Assembly (NCBI RefSeq): GCF_902686445.1 | Contig: NC_062213.1 | Location: forward strand, 8,243,241-8,307,240 | From: Sciurus carolinensis | Lineage: Eukaryota > Chordata > Mammalia > Rodentia > Sciuridae | Length of the DNA: 64,000 nt | Direction of reading: 5' to 3' | Shown: positions 34,071 to 44,830 of the stretch, in pieces | Layout: every line of letters begins with the position of its first letter | How positions within the stretch are numbered: the first letter of the stretch is position 1 | Position numbers and translations under genes: made by a program | Notes under the pieces: model-generated | Database searches by the model: none | The model's input: the letters and a program-made list of their open reading frames with translations, nothing else | What the model was told of the DNA's origin: nothing

Positions 34071-35789
34071 TGCTTCGTGTGTACCATCTCCAACACTAGC
34101 TTCCTGCTCCAGCGCCCTCTCTTGCCCTTCCCCCACTTTTTCTGCCACTCCACCCACCACCAGCAATGACTGCAAAGAACTGTTTTGTTGGTCTGAAACA
34201 TGTGCCCCTTAACTTCGCTATACTTTCATCCCAAGACTCACCAAAGTGCTCTGCTCTCGTGACCCATGTCCTCCTGTCCTATCAGCCAGGAAAAAGGGTA
34301 AAGGGGACAGCTCTTGCAAGTCTCAACCTCTCTGCACCTCCATCTTTCCATGGCACAGTAGAGCTAAAAGAAAATGTCTCTACCCAAGTGTTTCTTTGGG
34401 AGGAGTACACGAGATGATGAAATTAACAGATAGCATTTATTTTTTCATGGCAAGAGCTGTTACCATAAGAGAATCCCATTGAGTCATTCTTGTATGCCAG
34501 ACAGTATCCTAATTGACGATCGCACCAAACTGGTAAGGTAGGTATTAACGGCTCTCATGGTCCCATAAGCCATAGTCATGGAGGAAAGGACAGAGATGGT
34601 TCAGACCCAGACACTTACTAACCACAGCATGTCGTGTACAGTGGCTCTGCTGATTCTCCCCTAGCTCTCTGTTCAACAAGAACTATCGGATCCACTTGGA
34701 GACCAGCCGGTTGAGGCACAGAAAGGCTGAGCACCTGGCCGATCGGGCCCTCAGCAGCGCCTGCATCTCTACCCCACTGCTTACACCCCGGTGGTGGGAG
34801 TGGGGCCGCACCCGCCCTCTGAGGGCTCGAGTGGCCGGCCACCTTGGCTTTGGCTCTCATCAGCATAACACAGAGGGGGCTAAATCAGACTCTCCACCTA
34901 CCAGCAGCTCGCAGCATGCAGCATGGCGTGGCTGGGCAGACAGAAACAGCCCCTCCGAGATCACAAACGCAAGGAGGGTGCTTGCTGTAAAGGCAGGACC
35001 TCACGATGCCTCAGTAGGCAAGCGGAAGGAGCGTGGGTGAGCGAGAACAACGAGGAGTTATTGCAGATAGAAACAGAGGACAAAGCCACGGAAGAGACGA
35101 TGTTTGCCAGGCGTGCAAATGGCAGGTACACAGTGACGCTCAGAGACAGGTTCAAGCCAACACTGTGGAGAACAACAGTGTTTGGTTTGGGACATGAGTT
35201 TGTTGTTTTGCATTCGACCACTAGAGGGAAGTCTAGCACGTGTTGGCATTTAGGAGAAGATGGTTGGTTTTGTTTGGTTTTAGGTTTTGGTGAGTTCTTT
35301 TGAGTTCCTAGTTTGGGGGCTTGACTAGTTCTGAGCATTCCTAACACCCCTGCACACACAGGTCTTGGCTGCCATTCTGGGCTGTAGCATTGGTAGATAG
35401 GGATGACAAGGTTTTTTTCTGCCCACGACCTGATCCTTCACCTCCCCTCCACCTGCCACACACTCCCAGTCAAAGGGTGCTGGGTACCCAGGCCAGGCAG
35501 CCTTCTGTTCTCTCTGCATATCCCCCCGCCAGTCCCTCTCGCCCCCTGACAGCCTTCTACTGCTTTCCAGGACACCTTCCCTCTTAGTCTCCCCAAAGAG
35601 ACAAACTTGATTGTTGTATTAATATTTATTACATTATATGGTAATTATTTGTGTAGTTTTAATTAAGATTCTCTAATAGAAAGTTACTTAGTTTCTAATT
35701 GGTCTCAGGTGCGTCTCATGAAAGGCCAGAAGAATTGGATTTACCTGTGTCCATTACCCCTGAGGAAGCTGACCTTCCTGTATCTGCTG
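34071..35789. other. Mostly unique sequence with a CpG-rich patch
   Basis: A decayed minus-strand MIR lies near 34420-34550. About 34690-34860 holds roughly ten CpG dinucleotides, rare in this window. The frames at 34696-35303 overlap in both directions and show no known domain, so I annotate no gene. Confidence 0.4.
34551..34632 (+). repeat. 82-bp duplicated segment, copy A
   Basis: It runs from 'gctctcatggtcccataagc' to 'ccacagcatgt'. It is identical to 36657-36738 except for one base (cacttacta versus cactaacta). Here it sits at the end of a MIR-like sequence, so this is more likely the source copy. Confidence 0.9.
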
Positions 35790-35960
35790 AGTGCTGGGCT
35801 GCAGTTTTCTTGTCTCCCATGAGACAGAGACTGGGAACTCCTTGAGGCCAGGGATATTTCCCAGACTCCTCGGAACGCTCAGTGCCTGGGAAAGGCCCTG
35901 GGGTATGGCCAATGCCCCAAAACTGTTTGTTGATGAATAGGCGAGTGCATGGAATAGATA
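35790..35960 (+). repeat. L2 3' end
   Basis: 'actccttgaggccagggata' and 'tcagtgcctgggaaaggccc', then 'aactgtttgttgatgaatag', match the L2 3' tail. Confidence 0.7.
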
Positions 35961-36019
35961 TTGGAGCCCTGGCCAGGCACTAGCTGCCAGGCTTCACTAC
36001 TGGTGCCACAGAAGACAAG

Positions 36020-36475
36020 CTGGTGCCAGTGAAATGACAACATCTCATCAGATCACATTCCTACCCTACTTCCATCCTCTGTGGCTTCTTAGGCAGTAAA
36101 ATTAAGCCCTAATTCCTTGCCGGAAACTGCAACCCTATGAGATCTTCACAGCCTCCTCTCTTACCTCATCTCCTCCCAGGATCCTGCCACCATGCTCCAA
36201 CTGCACAGCCTCTGCCTTACTGCTCCTACCACAGGGCCTTGGCACATACCAGCTCCTCTTTTCGGAACACCCATTCCCTGGCTGTCTCTGTTTTGACATT
36301 CAGATCTCAGTTTCAATGTCACTGCCCTGTGAGGTCTTCTCTGGTCATCCAGCCCAAAAGAGACATCCATCAATCCAGGTCACAGCATCAGTTTTAATGC
36401 CCTACCTTTCCTTCATTTGGGTTTCTGTTCATTGCTTTGGTTTTTGCCTGGTGCCCCAACTAGATAGTTGGACCA
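36020..36475 (+). repeat. L2 3' region, second copy
   Basis: It follows the L2 ORF2 C-terminal DNA in order: 'ctaattccttgccggaaact', 'catgctccaactgcacagcc', 'gtcactgccctgtgaggtct', 'ttaatgccctacctttcctt', 'agttggaccaagacaaggaa'. It lies in the same orientation as the L2 end just upstream. Confidence 0.7.
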
Positions 36476-36656
36476 AGACAAGGAAGAATGCTATCATGCC
36501 AGTTCACTGACCTATCTACAGGCACCACACAGAGCCTGCCCCCAGAGCAGGCAGGTTTGCTAAATGCACGCCCCTGGGACAAGGAGGCCAGCTTCCCCTG
36601 CAGACTCCCCGATGAGAGTCACACAGGAGCAGGCACAGGTTTCAAGAAGATGGGGG

Positions 36657-36738
36657 GCTCTCATGGTCCCATAAGCCATAGTCATGGAGGAAAGGACAGA
36701 GATGGTTCAGACCCAGACACTAACTAACCACAGCATGT
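36657..36738 (+). repeat. 82-bp duplicated segment, copy B
   Basis: 81 of 82 bases match 34551-34632. The flanks do not match on either side. It follows 'ttcaagaagatgggg'. Confidence 0.9.
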
Positions 36739-36864
36739 GCCAGACTGACCGGACAGAGATCCTGGACTTCAGTGCCAGCCATGCACCACCTGAAGTCCTC
36801 AGAGTTCTCTGTGTGTACAGGGGTCAGCAAGCGGCAGCAACAAATAGCAGTGAGAGTGTGGACA

Positions 36865-37060
36865 TCTGAACCCCAGACCTCCACTTCTCAGGGATGACCT
36901 GGGGCAAATTCTTTTACTGCCTCATGCCTCAGTTTACCCATCTGTAAAATGAGGGTGATCATCCCAGCTACCTTGTGAGGTGTGGGTAGACTTAAATGGC
37001 TTGAAGCACTTACATAGAGCACACGTGGCACCAATGTTAGCTGTTATTATTAATACCTGC
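36865..37060 (+). repeat. MIR SINE
   Basis: It has clear sense MIR order: 'ggggcaaattcttttactgc', 'cctcagtttacccatctgta', 'aaatgagggtgatcatccca', ending near 'gttagctgttattatt'. Confidence 0.8.
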
Positions 37061-38234
37061 CTTTTTGTACAGAGAAGGCTATTCATGGGTGTGTGTCCTG
37101 AGCAGGACTGTCAACTTGGGGAGGGCAAGAATGATGGCCAGCTCCTTCTCCCCAGGAGCCCAGCCCTTCCCACAGAGCGCGGGTCCCCTATGGCCAGTGG
37201 GGTCTTTCTGATCTCAGCTAGAAATCGGGAGTTCTTGGATTCGGGGCCCTGTGAGCCCCCTCCACCTGGCAGGTGTGGTCTCTACTTGAACATACTTCTG
37301 TTTCTTCTCCTTCTTATTTCCTTACCTTTAACAAGCCATGGGTAAGTTCCCTGTTTTTCCAAAAAGAGCTACTTTCCAAGATTGGGCTGGACCCATATGC
37401 CAGGAAGTGCAACTATGCAAAACTTAAAATAGATGACTTTCCTTGAAGGTTATTGCTGATTTCTCCACCCCCTCTTGAACAGCACCACTCCATCTCAAGG
37501 TCCCATGGAAGAGCTCCCTCCGCGAGGAACGTAATGTATGTCCCGTGGAACTGCCAATATTGCAGCTGATTTCCAAGGAAAATTGCCTCTATCCATCAAA
37601 GCCTCCCTCAGCCAATGTACATTAGTGAAGAAGACCCGCGCTGGTCTCTCCCGAGGGTCTTCTCAAAGGCAGTGGGAAGAAAGCCCACTGCTGGAACAGA
37701 ATAATAGAAAGAAACGAGGAAGGAAAAGAACCCCCCAATCAATAAATATCTCCCATTCAGGCCCTTTGCCATCACAACCAAACCAGGGTCAGACCATGTC
37801 TTGAGTCCAGTAAGTGAGTCTTCCAGCCACCGCGTCCCATGTGGGAAACGGGAGTAGGGAGAGGGCTGCTGGGCCACAGCTGCATAAGAGGCTGCCCCCA
37901 ACCAGCCAGTCGTGTGGGAGATCTTGCTATCTGGCTGCTCTTCCTCCCTCTCACCCATCAATTCCAAGCCTGCCAAGGAGGGGCAAAGCAGATGTCCCTC
38001 CACAGACATGAATGCTGAACACGACCAGTGAATGCATTCCTACGGAATCCAAACAGGCATTTCCTCTGGGCTGAGAACCACAGCTACTCTGGAAACTGCA
38101 CGCCTGGGCTGCAGAGGCCCCCCAGCCTCTGTCCCTAGGGATTGTCTGCCCTATGTGGGCACTGGCACTACCTGGCTCTGAGCTAACCACTCTCCACCCT
38201 GCACCTTCCACTGAGGCCCAAGGACTCTGACAAT
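37061..38234. other. Unique non-coding sequence
   Basis: No repeat recognised. ORFs at 36980-37345 and 37608-38009 lie on opposite strands and lack domain features. Confidence 0.4.
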
Positions 38235-38330
38235 ACAGATGATTCAGCTGAGGCCCAGAGAGGTTAAGGGAGGCCTGCACAGCACTAGGATGGGGCCTAG
38301 GGTTGGAACTCAGGTCTGCCAGAGCCTACT
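38235..38330 (-). repeat. MIR fragment
   Basis: 'gctgaggcccagagaggtta' and 'ggttggaactcaggtctgcc' correspond to the reverse-complement MIR core and tRNA-like part. Confidence 0.6.
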
Positions 38331-39204
38331 CACTCCCCTGATCCACCATGCTCTCTGGGCTTCAGCTTGCTTCTCTGCACAGTGGAAGAACAGTGCCTCT
38401 GTTGTGGACCTTGCCGAAGGTGATTCAGGTAATGCTAGAAAAGCAACTGATGCGTTCCTCACACTGTGTGCATCTAGAAAAGGGCTGTGCTCATGTCAGG
38501 CCACTTAGCCACAGCACAACACAATGCTCTGTCTTGTTGCCCTTCCTCTGCCCATGCCAGATACTGCGCCATCTCTAGGGAAAGTGCTGCCTCGCTCTCT
38601 TCTGCATCCCTACTGCCTGACCTGGGGCTAGGGCAGGATGGGTACATGATTAGTGTCTCTGGACAGAACGGAATTCACTGAAACTGTCTTGAGTGGACAA
38701 GATGGCAAGAATTATGTAAGCCACAGACCTGAGCCTCCTTAACCCCAGTGGGTAAAAGAAAGGACAAAGCCAAAAAAGATCCTGCTCCCCGAAGCAATTC
38801 ATGCATTCCAGAACTTGAAAGGTGCAGGGAGACAAGCCACATTGCAGGGCACATTTTCTCTTTTTTCTTTGAGGGAAAGAGCAGCAGTTTGGGGCTTGGC
38901 TGAAATCAGCAACCTCTCCACTCATGTGGTCATTTGGTTGGAAAATTTGAATCAAAGCTGCAGGGCCTTTGCAAGCCACCTCTTGGGTAAGTTGAGAGCT
39001 CAACTGATTGAATGACTTTCAGAGGTGAACATCCCATTGGCAGGTGATGAAGTCAAATGCATCCTGCAGTCATCAGCAACAGAGCTGAAGACCAGGAATG
39101 GCATTCACAGTTCTCATGTGTACAACCTGGGCTTCATTCAGAAGCACTTTCGGGGCTCCTAAGCAATCTAAGGGCTGGGGCAAGCACTGTGGGTAAAAGA
39201 GAAT
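38331..39204. other. Unique non-coding sequence
   Basis: No repeat or gene recognised. Confidence 0.4.
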
Positions 39205-39350
39205 CTGGGACCCAGCTGAATGGGCTCCACTTGGGCCTGGAGCCTAACTTTGAATTCTAGTCCTGCCACCTTGCATTTGCATAGTGGACAAGTCCCTCCA
39301 ACCCTTAAGCCCAGTTCGCTCTTCAGCAAAGAGAGCTGGGAGGATTCAGG
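39205..39350 (+). repeat. MIR fragment
   Basis: 'gagcctaactttgaattcta' followed by 'ggacaagtccctccaaccct' and 'cccagttcgctcttcagcaa' matches a diverged sense MIR. Confidence 0.5.
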
Positions 39351-40197
39351 ATGGTCATGTATTACGTATCATGTGTGGTCCCCCTGGAACAGGTCATGGT
39401 CAAACAACATCTGTTCTCAGCTCTGTTCCAGAGATTGACTACATTCTTAGAGTATCAGGGGAAACCAAATGGGTTTATTGGTACTGATTTTGTTCATTTG
39501 CACTCCACCAAGAATTTTGTCTACGAAAATAAGATATCCTGCTATATAGGATGTTGGTTTCCACATCTGCTTTCTCTGACTATTTCTCAATCACTTCCTC
39601 CTCTTTTCAGGCTCACCATACCTTGCTCTGGTTCCGAGTGCAGGTTAGCTGAGGGCACTTTCATTCAGAAATATGGAAGAGAATAAGAAATCATTGAGAG
39701 TGACAGAAGGAACACACGCTGAGTGAACAATATACAGTTTAGTTTGCAAATCAGTTAAAAATAATTTGCAGAAGGCTATTGCCAACATTTTGTAAATAAA
39801 GGAGAACATGTCTGGGAGTCACTCCAGTGACTTCCCCATAGGAAGGGTAACAGCCTCAGCTAAGCAGGAAGGCGGGAGACCTTTCTGTCCCACTGCTGCT
39901 TTGCTGCCTTCCTTGATGTGCCATGACTGTGGACATTCCCTAGGGCAGTGCCATGGAGTTCCAGCACGGGGTATTCAAAAAGATGGGTTGAACCCATATC
40001 ACATCATCTGAGGTTGTGTGCTCACCTCGAACCAGGTATCCCCTCTATAATACAGGCATAATCTGCCTAGCTCAAAGGGCTGGAGGGAGTTCTTGCCGAT
40101 GCACCTGAAGCTCTCAAACCAATCATGGTCTCATTATCTGCTTGTTATTTCTCCAGTCTCTTAGTGGACAGGATTTCTAGGGATGTCTGAATCCACT
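39351..40197. other. Unique sequence with a faint MIR tail
   Basis: A faint sense MIR piece lies at 40010-40130. Otherwise unlabelled, with no gene seen. Confidence 0.35.
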
Positions 40198-40550
40198 GGG
40201 ACTACTTTAATGAAAAACCATAGAATAAGTGGCTTAAATAATACGTGTTTATTTCTCACAACTGTGTAGGCTGAGGAACCCACGATCAAGGACCTGGCAG
40301 ATTCAGTGTCCAGTGGGGGCCTACTTCCAGGTTCATAAGTGGTGATTTTCCCCCTACCCTCACATGGTGCAAGGAAGGTGAGAGATCTCTGGGGTCCCTT
40401 TTATGGAAGCACTAATCCCATTAATAAAGGATCCACTTTTGCAACCTAACCTTCTCCTCCTGAAGGCCCAAATCCCAGTACTATACCATGTTGGGGATTA
40501 TGATTCAACATATAAATTTTGGCATGACATAAACACCCAGTCTGTTGAAA
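40198..40550 (-). mobile_element. MLT1-like MaLR LTR
   Basis: Reverse-complement MLT1 order: 'aagtggcttaaataatacgt', 'gtgtttatttctcacaactg', 'aggacctggcagattcagtg', 'tctctggggtcccttttatg', 'gattcaacatataaattttg'. A near-complete solo LTR. Confidence 0.7.
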
Positions 40551-40684
40551 GAGGCAAAGTCTGGTTGGCAGGGTAGAGTCAGAAATCTGATTTTTGTTAG
40601 CCAGTGGAGAGTTTAACCACATACCCTGAAACTGAAACATAAATCAAAGTGCCAATCTGTTCATTTACATTGCAAAATCACTGT

Positions 40685-41090
40685 CATGGCAGGCTAGTCT
40701 CCTATGGCTCTTACAGCAACTTACACAAATGCTGCGGCTTACAACAGCACAGATCTATGATCTTACAATCACAGTTCAGTAGGTCAGAAGTCTGGCGTGA
40801 GTCTCACTGGGTAAAAGTGTGGTGTGGGCCAGGCTGTGTTCCCTCTGGAGGCTCTAAGGGAGAATGTTCCCTGGCCTTTGCCAGCTGCACTCCATTGTGG
40901 CTCCTTCCTCCATCTTTCAAAGCCACTAACAATGGCTTTGATTCATGTCACATCATTCTGACCTCACTCTTCTTGTGCCTCCCACATCCACTTCTGAGGA
41001 CCCTTGCTATCACGTTGGCTCACTTAGATAATCCAGAAGGATCTCTCTAATTCAGAGTCAGTTGGTTAAAAGCCTTAATACCACTTGCCA
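40685..41090 (-). mobile_element. MLT1-related LTR, more diverged
   Basis: 'gcggcttacaacagcacaga', 'cagtaggtcagaagtctggc', 'ccctctggaggctctaaggg' and 'ctaatctgcctttgtaatgt' follow the pattern of a minus-strand MaLR LTR. It is a different subfamily from the one at 40198. Confidence 0.5.
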
Positions 41091-41477
41091 CCCTAATCTG
41101 CCTTTGTAATGTAGCATGTTCCCAGGTTCCAGGGATTAGGATATAGCCAACTTTGGTTCTGCTCCTCCATACCTAAGAACAAGAACACTTGAGTCCATGT
41201 AAGTAATGCATTATTTCCTTGTAGGCAGGCCTACCCAATGGACCTGGTGAGGGTGGAATTGGAGTCCCGTGGTCAAAGGTGCCCAGTTCCATTAGGCATG
41301 ACTTGACCCATGGACGGAGATACCAGCCTGACTCCCACCCTGACGAGAGCTGGGTTGGGTTCTGGCAGTACTGCCTCTATGACCCCCATTTCCCTTCTTT
41401 CAAGGAAGCCACTCCAACACCACAAGCCAGCACAAGCTTCTAATGGGCACAATTACTTTAGGAAAGATTTCAACTAG

Positions 41478-41762
41478 TGCTATGGATTGAACATGCCCGC
41501 CACTCTGGAATGCATATGCTGAACCCATAATGCCCAGTGTGGTGGGCCTTGGGAGGTGCTCAGATCATGAGGGTGGGGCCCGTCCATGTCAGGACACAGC
41601 CAGAAGACCGTCATCTACAAACCAGGTTGAGAGCCTGACAAGGACCTGACCACGCTGTCCCTGACCTCAGACTTTCCAGCGCAGAACCGTGAGAAATAAC
41701 CTGTTGTTGAAGCCCCTTCTGTGGTAACGTGCCGCAGCAGGCTGAGCCAACCAAAACAGGAA
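41478..41762 (+). mobile_element. MLT1-like MaLR LTR with internal deletion
   Basis: 'tatggattgaacatgcccgc', 'ccttgggaggtgctcagatc', 'atgagggtggggcccgtcca', 'gcgcagaaccgtgagaaata'. The middle block of the LTR is missing. Confidence 0.6.
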
Positions 41763-42439
41763 GCCTGAGCGCCCTCCTGCCTGCGGGGCCCATGTCGTGC
41801 CTCTTTTCTGACCCATTAAGTGTGGGATTTAAAGTTGAATCTCAAGGTGCGAATTTGCTTCCATTTCTTTAGAAGCCCCTAACCAGGCTCCCACGTCTTA
41901 CATCATTGATTCATCCCTATGCCCCTCAGGCAGGCGAGCTCAGTGTCAAGCACAGGGCTCTGCTGGAGGGGGACTCAGAATTTGAGGATGGCCCATCCTC
42001 ACAGAGCCGGTCCTGTGTTGAGCTGGGCGAGAGCTGTGCAACACCAGTGTCACAGGGCTTCACATGCCAGCGCTGTGGGCAAGGGCTCGGATCGCAGAGG
42101 GCACGCTGCCCTGGGCTAGAGGAAGCACCAAAGAGGAGCTGGGGCTCCCACACTGAATCATTTGACTGTGGGAGACTTTGCACTGTGACCCATTTTTATC
42201 ATGCCCAGACTTTGTGAGCAATCTTCCCTTAATTTTGAATACTAACCAAAACGAGAAAACGCATGGCTTGTTCCCATGATCACACAATAGGTATGAAACC
42301 ATACGCTGTTTTTCAGTTGCCAAGATTCTTAATTACGTTCTTTATGTTCTGCATGATGATGAGGACCCGCTGTTTTTCGGGGATCAGTGGGTAGGTGTAC
42401 CAGCAACAGCTGACATTGACTGGTGTTCTCCTCTGGCCA
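41763..42439. other. Unique non-coding sequence
   Basis: No repeat or gene recognised. The frame at 41906-42217 overlaps another on each strand. Confidence 0.35.
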
Positions 42440-42640
42440 GGCGCGTGCCCAGCCTTCCACACACCTTCCATCCGTCAATCCTCACAACAATACTGGCACC
42501 ACTGCTATCTTGATTTTGCATATGAGCCAACCAGTGCTCGCAGAAATCAATCAACTTTCCCAAGATCACACAGCTGGTCAATGGTGGAGTCTAGACATGA
42601 AGCCAGGTGTTCTAACATCAGAGACTGTGAGCTTAAGGAT
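42440..42640 (-). repeat. MIR SINE
   Basis: 'tcaatcctcacaacaatact', 'caactttcccaagatcacac' and 'agctggtcaatggtggagtc' are in reverse MIR order. Confidence 0.75.
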
Positions 42641-42820
42641 TTTGCAACCTGTGTGCATCCCTTACCCCTACATAACAGGTCTTACTAAAAAAGACAAACT
42701 GCAATATTAAAAAAGTAATAATACCTACTAGCAAGGATGACTATATGAAAGAAGTAACTTCAAGAACAGTAGGATTTCAACAGGAGGATTTACACTACGA
42801 ACTTTTGAGTGTTCATAACT

Positions 42821-43006
42821 TTTTTTCTTTTGGTACTGGGGATTGAACCCAGGAATACTTTACTGCTAAGCTACTCCCTACTCCCTTTTAATTTTTATCT
42901 TGAGAAAAGGTCTCATTAAGTTGCTCTGTTTGGCCTGGAACTTGCCATATTCTAACTCATCCTCCCAAGTTGTTGGAATTATAAGTATATGCCAAAGCAC
43001 CCAGTG
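42821..43006 (-). mobile_element. B1-dID dimeric SINE
   Basis: Read on the minus strand: a B1-like (7SL-derived) left part, joined by an A-rich linker to an ID-like tRNA-derived part ending 'gggttcaatccccagtacc'-type, seen here inverted as 'ggtactggggattgaaccca'. This dimer is typical of squirrel-related rodents. Confidence 0.75.
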
Positions 43007-43014
43007 TAATATTT

Positions 43015-43408
43015 TTAATATTTTGGTCAAAATACGTATTATATAAAATTTTATCTCATAGCCGTTTTTAAGGGCACAGTTCAATCGTGTTTGGTAAGTT
43101 CATATCATTGTACAACCATCGCCACCAACCACCTCCAGAACTCTTTTCAGCTTGCAAAACTGAAACTGTACCCATTAAACACTCACTCCTCATTCCTCTT
43201 CCCTCCAGTCCCTGGAAACCACCCCTGTCTATTTCTATGAATTTGTGTACTCCAAATGCCTTTTCTACATGGAATCAAAGACGGTGTGTGTCATTTGAAA
43301 CAGGAATATTTCACTTAGTATAAGGTCCTTAAGGTTCATCCACATTATAATGAGTGTCAGATTTTCCTAAGGCTGAAGAGAATTCCATTGTATGTATACA
43401 CCACAATT
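43015..43408 (-). mobile_element. L1MB-type 3' end
   Basis: Reverse-complement old L1 3' UTR: 'gggcacagttcaatcgtgtt', 'caaccatcgccaccaaccac', 'cttgcaaaactgaaactgta', 'tttcacttagtataaggtcc', 'ggttcatccacattataatg', 'ttccattgtatgtatacacc'. Confidence 0.75.
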
Positions 43409-43690
43409 TTTTTTATTATTATAAACAAATGGGGTACAACTTGTTTCTCCGGTTTACATGAAGTAGAGGCATACCATTTGTGTAATCATGCATGTACATG
43501 GGGCAATGCTATTTGATTTATTCTGTTATTTTTTCCTATCCTCCCACCCCTCCCACCTCTCTTTTCTGTATATACAATTTTTAATCCACATACCCATTGA
43601 CAGATGCTGTTCTGGCTCTGTTCTCAACCAGAATTGTCTCCACTCCCTTTCCCCTCATTCTCTGCATTGCATTGTTTATCTACACATCTC
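43409..43690 (-). mobile_element. Young L1 3' end, minus strand
   Basis: It matches the reverse complement of the L1 terminus at about 23720-23957: 'aaacaaatggggtacaactt', 'tagaggcataccatttgtgt', 'ttgatttattctgttatttt'. It is inserted into the L1MB tail on its left. Confidence 0.7.
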
Positions 43691-44649
43691 CCTTCGTAGA
43701 TTTCGGGCTCTCTTCAGAGCTATTGAGAGAATGTTATGCATCCTTATAACTACCACATGTACAAAAGTGGAACAAAATTCTCAGGAAAGCATAAGAAGCG
43801 TTGGGACATAATTCAATATAGGGACAAGCCTGCGAACTGCTGAAGCTGTCAATGAGAGGCAGGGAGCGATCCCTCCCCTGCACTGGAGGTCTACATGGAA
43901 GCCACACCACCTGGAAAGCCCCAGGCGTTTCTACAGTTAAAGTTGGTGTGAGGTTGGGCTAAGTCCTGGGGGGCTTCTCTGAGCGCTTCCCAGAACAGTA
44001 CACAGTACAAGGTGAGTAAGTTCCTCTGGATTTGCAGTCCCCTTTGTCTGCTTAGAAAATGGAGAGAAGCCTAAGAAGCAGAAATTCCAAATTGGAGAGT
44101 CCCCAGCCTTGACTGCAGTGGACACTGGCTGCCATGGGCTTCTGGTTCACCATACTCAGGACACCCTTCTAGAGTCAGCTCCACAGAATGGCAGGTATGC
44201 CATCTCCTAATTGGATACTTGGCAGAGAATGAGGACAGAAAATCAGTGCCACTGTCCAAGCCTATGTGTAGGCAGGCAAGGGAGAGAAGGATGCCCAGCC
44301 AGGCAAAGGATGCTAATTTCCACTTGGCAAGGTGGCAGAGATTTCAGAAATGACTATAGGGCAATTCTAGCTAGCTGTCACCAGAGCAGGGTGTTGTTCT
44401 CACCCTCTGCCCTGTGTGAAGCCTCCTCTCCAGCCAGACCAGCCTGCCCTGTCCCCTGAACACATATTTCCTTCTGACCCCAGCCCTGCAGGTGCTGTGC
44501 CCTCCCCTGCAAGGCTAGCAGCCCACCCAGGTCCTCCGAGGCCCAGACAAAGCCCACCACTTTCTGAAACTTCCCAGACCCAACAGGCCATAGGATCACA
44601 TTGTCTGCAGGACCACCTGTGTCTATTTTAATAATATGACCACAGCTGC
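43691..44649. other. Unique non-coding sequence
   Basis: No clear repeat or gene. The GC-richer part 44370-44600 has overlapping ORFs on both strands without domain features. Confidence 0.35.
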
Positions 44650-44830
44650 CATTTATTAAACTCATGTCACATGCCAGGCAATGTGGTGGACACTTTATAC
44701 AACTCATGCTAATTCTCAAGACGAGCATGCGAAGAGGGAATGCTCAACTTTACCACTCTAAAGACAAGAAACCGAAACTTGACACCATTTGCTGAGATAA
44801 TACGTGACAAAGGCCCTCCTGGCTCCAAAT
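44650..44830 (-). repeat. MIR fragment
   Basis: 'tgccatttattaaactcatg', 'tcacatgccaggcaatgtgg' and 'acaactcatgctaattctca' follow the reverse-complement MIR. Confidence 0.6.

Noticed and set aside
34696..35359. ORFs of 114, 126 and 132 codons on both strands near a CpG-rich patch
   Set aside because: Opposite-strand and out-of-phase frames overlap, no known domain appears, and no splice or promoter evidence favours one frame.
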